This document shows positions 63,655-64,000 of a DNA stretch of 64,000 nt, piece by piece. Within the stretch, counting starts at the first letter, position 1, and every line of letters starts with the position of its first letter. The notes under the pieces were generated by a model. That model was not told where the DNA came from, made no database searches, and was given only the letters and a program-made list of their open reading frames with translations. Made by a program: the position numbers and the translations under genes. The stretch is from Comamonas sp. (lineage in GTDB: Bacteria; Pseudomonadota; Gammaproteobacteria; Burkholderiales; Burkholderiaceae_C), in the NCBI GenBank assembly GCA_015478895.1, contig JADMKK010000004.1, positions 21,875-85,874 on the forward strand, read 5' to 3'.

Positions 63655-64000
63655 ATGTCTGCCCAAGACCCCTCTCATTCTCAAGGCTCCTCTTCGGAAG
63701 GCGCCTCACGCTCCAAACTGGGCGTATCCGCTAAACCAGCAGCCCGCGAAGAACGCGCCCCTCATGGAGCGGAAGATCGCCCTCGCGGTGGTCCATCCTC
63801 GAGCCCCCGCAATGACCGTGGTCCGCGCCGTGAGGGTGGTGGAGCTGGTGGCGATCGCGTCCCCCGCCGCGAAGGCGGCTTTGGCGGCGGTGATCGTGGC
63901 CCTCGCGGCCCGCGCCCTGAAGGTGGCTTTGGCGGCGGTGATCGCCCACGTTTCAACAGCGACCGTGGCCCGCGTGAAGAGCGTAGCTTCGGCGGTGGTG
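63655..64000 (+). CDS. Gly/Arg-rich protein, N-terminal part (3' truncated by window edge)
   Basis: Open to the window edge, with no stop in 115 codons. ATG 63655 begins 'SAQDPSHSQGSSSEGASRS'. The segment is rich in Gly, Arg, Pro and Asp, with two exact-type repeats of the peptide EGGFGGGDR encoded by near-identical 26-bp DNA (63871-63896 and 63919-63944), and a third partial copy 'SFGGG'. RGG-like tracts are common in RNA-binding enzymes of this family, such as RNA helicases, pseudouridine synthases or SpoU methyltransferases, but no catalytic domain is in view. I cannot assign it. Confidence 0.6.
   Translation, partial: MSAQDPSHSQGSSSEGASRSKLGVSAKPAAREERAPHGAEDRPRGGPSSSPRNDRGPRREGGGAGGDRVPRREGGFGGGDRGPRGPRPEGGFGGGDRPRFNSDRGPREERSFGGG

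Noticed and set aside
63731..63949. Minus-strand frames rich in Pro/Arg/Lys near the window end
   Set aside because: They are complements of the repetitive Gly/Arg-rich coding region.

Overview
The window (64 kb, GC-rich) looks like chromosomal DNA of a betaproteobacterium of the order Burkholderiales, most likely family Comamonadaceae. Supporting this are a spc-alpha ribosomal cluster with beta-type proteins, the small Burkholderiales families DUF3567, DUF1840, DUF3108 and PHA-granule 'system' protein, a Bug/TctC-type periplasmic binding protein, a PilT/PilU pair, and family-wide similarity of the proteins as I read them. This assignment is inference from protein families; no 16S gene is present. 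I see no prophage, insertion sequence, CRISPR array or integron, so this is mostly core genome with a few accessory loci.

Layout. 1-2150: end of oxyR, dps, ubiA. 2160-7250: proC, then the glycerol regulon glpK-glpR facing glpD. 7440-16610: promoter, leader and the spc-alpha ribosomal cluster (rplN to rplQ, with secY, rpmJ and rpoA), then initiator tRNA-fMet and a terminator. The cluster starts directly at rplN next to glpD, so the S10 half is not adjacent, and infA is absent between secY and rpmJ. 16940-25900: a YegD-type Hsp70, rsmI facing yraN-diaA-dolP, pilU-pilT facing yggS, a class V aminotransferase and a periplasmic FKBP. 25960-34510: iron-acquisition locus with two TonB receptors, a siderophore-type binding protein and Fur-like boxes, interrupted by a DUF445 gene and followed by a methyltransferase. 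34540-41430: two small repeat-protein genes, glcD-like oxidase, LysR regulator, purU and a PAS-GGDEF-EAL protein. 41480-48310: DUF3567, DUF3108, an FAA-hydrolase-like protein with lost active-site residues, an ABC1/UbiB kinase, an MDR oxidoreductase and cyclopropane fatty acid synthase. 48400-52600: a molybdopterin oxidoreductase divergent from an acyl-CoA-binding protein around a perfect FNR/ANR-type box, a PHA granule protein and two hypothetical genes. 52700-63570: a Bug-type binding protein, then a seven-gene minus-strand operon (AMP ligase, livG, livH, livM, livK-like, livF, PaaK-like ligase) divergent from a Crp/Fnr regulator. 63655-64000: start of a Gly/Arg-rich protein cut by the window edge.

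Structure not explained by genes. At least ten intergenic copies of an imperfect palindrome family share arms built around AGCT-N3/4-GCCC and its complement; four lie between convergent genes. Every gap above 90 nt in the spc-alpha cluster holds a strong stem-loop, while the short gaps do not. Three consecutive hairpins separate the liv binding-protein gene from livF. No clearly new multi-gene system is evident; the best leads are the palindrome family, the ABC transporter flanked by two different acyl-CoA ligases, and the active-site-less FAA hydrolase paralogue.
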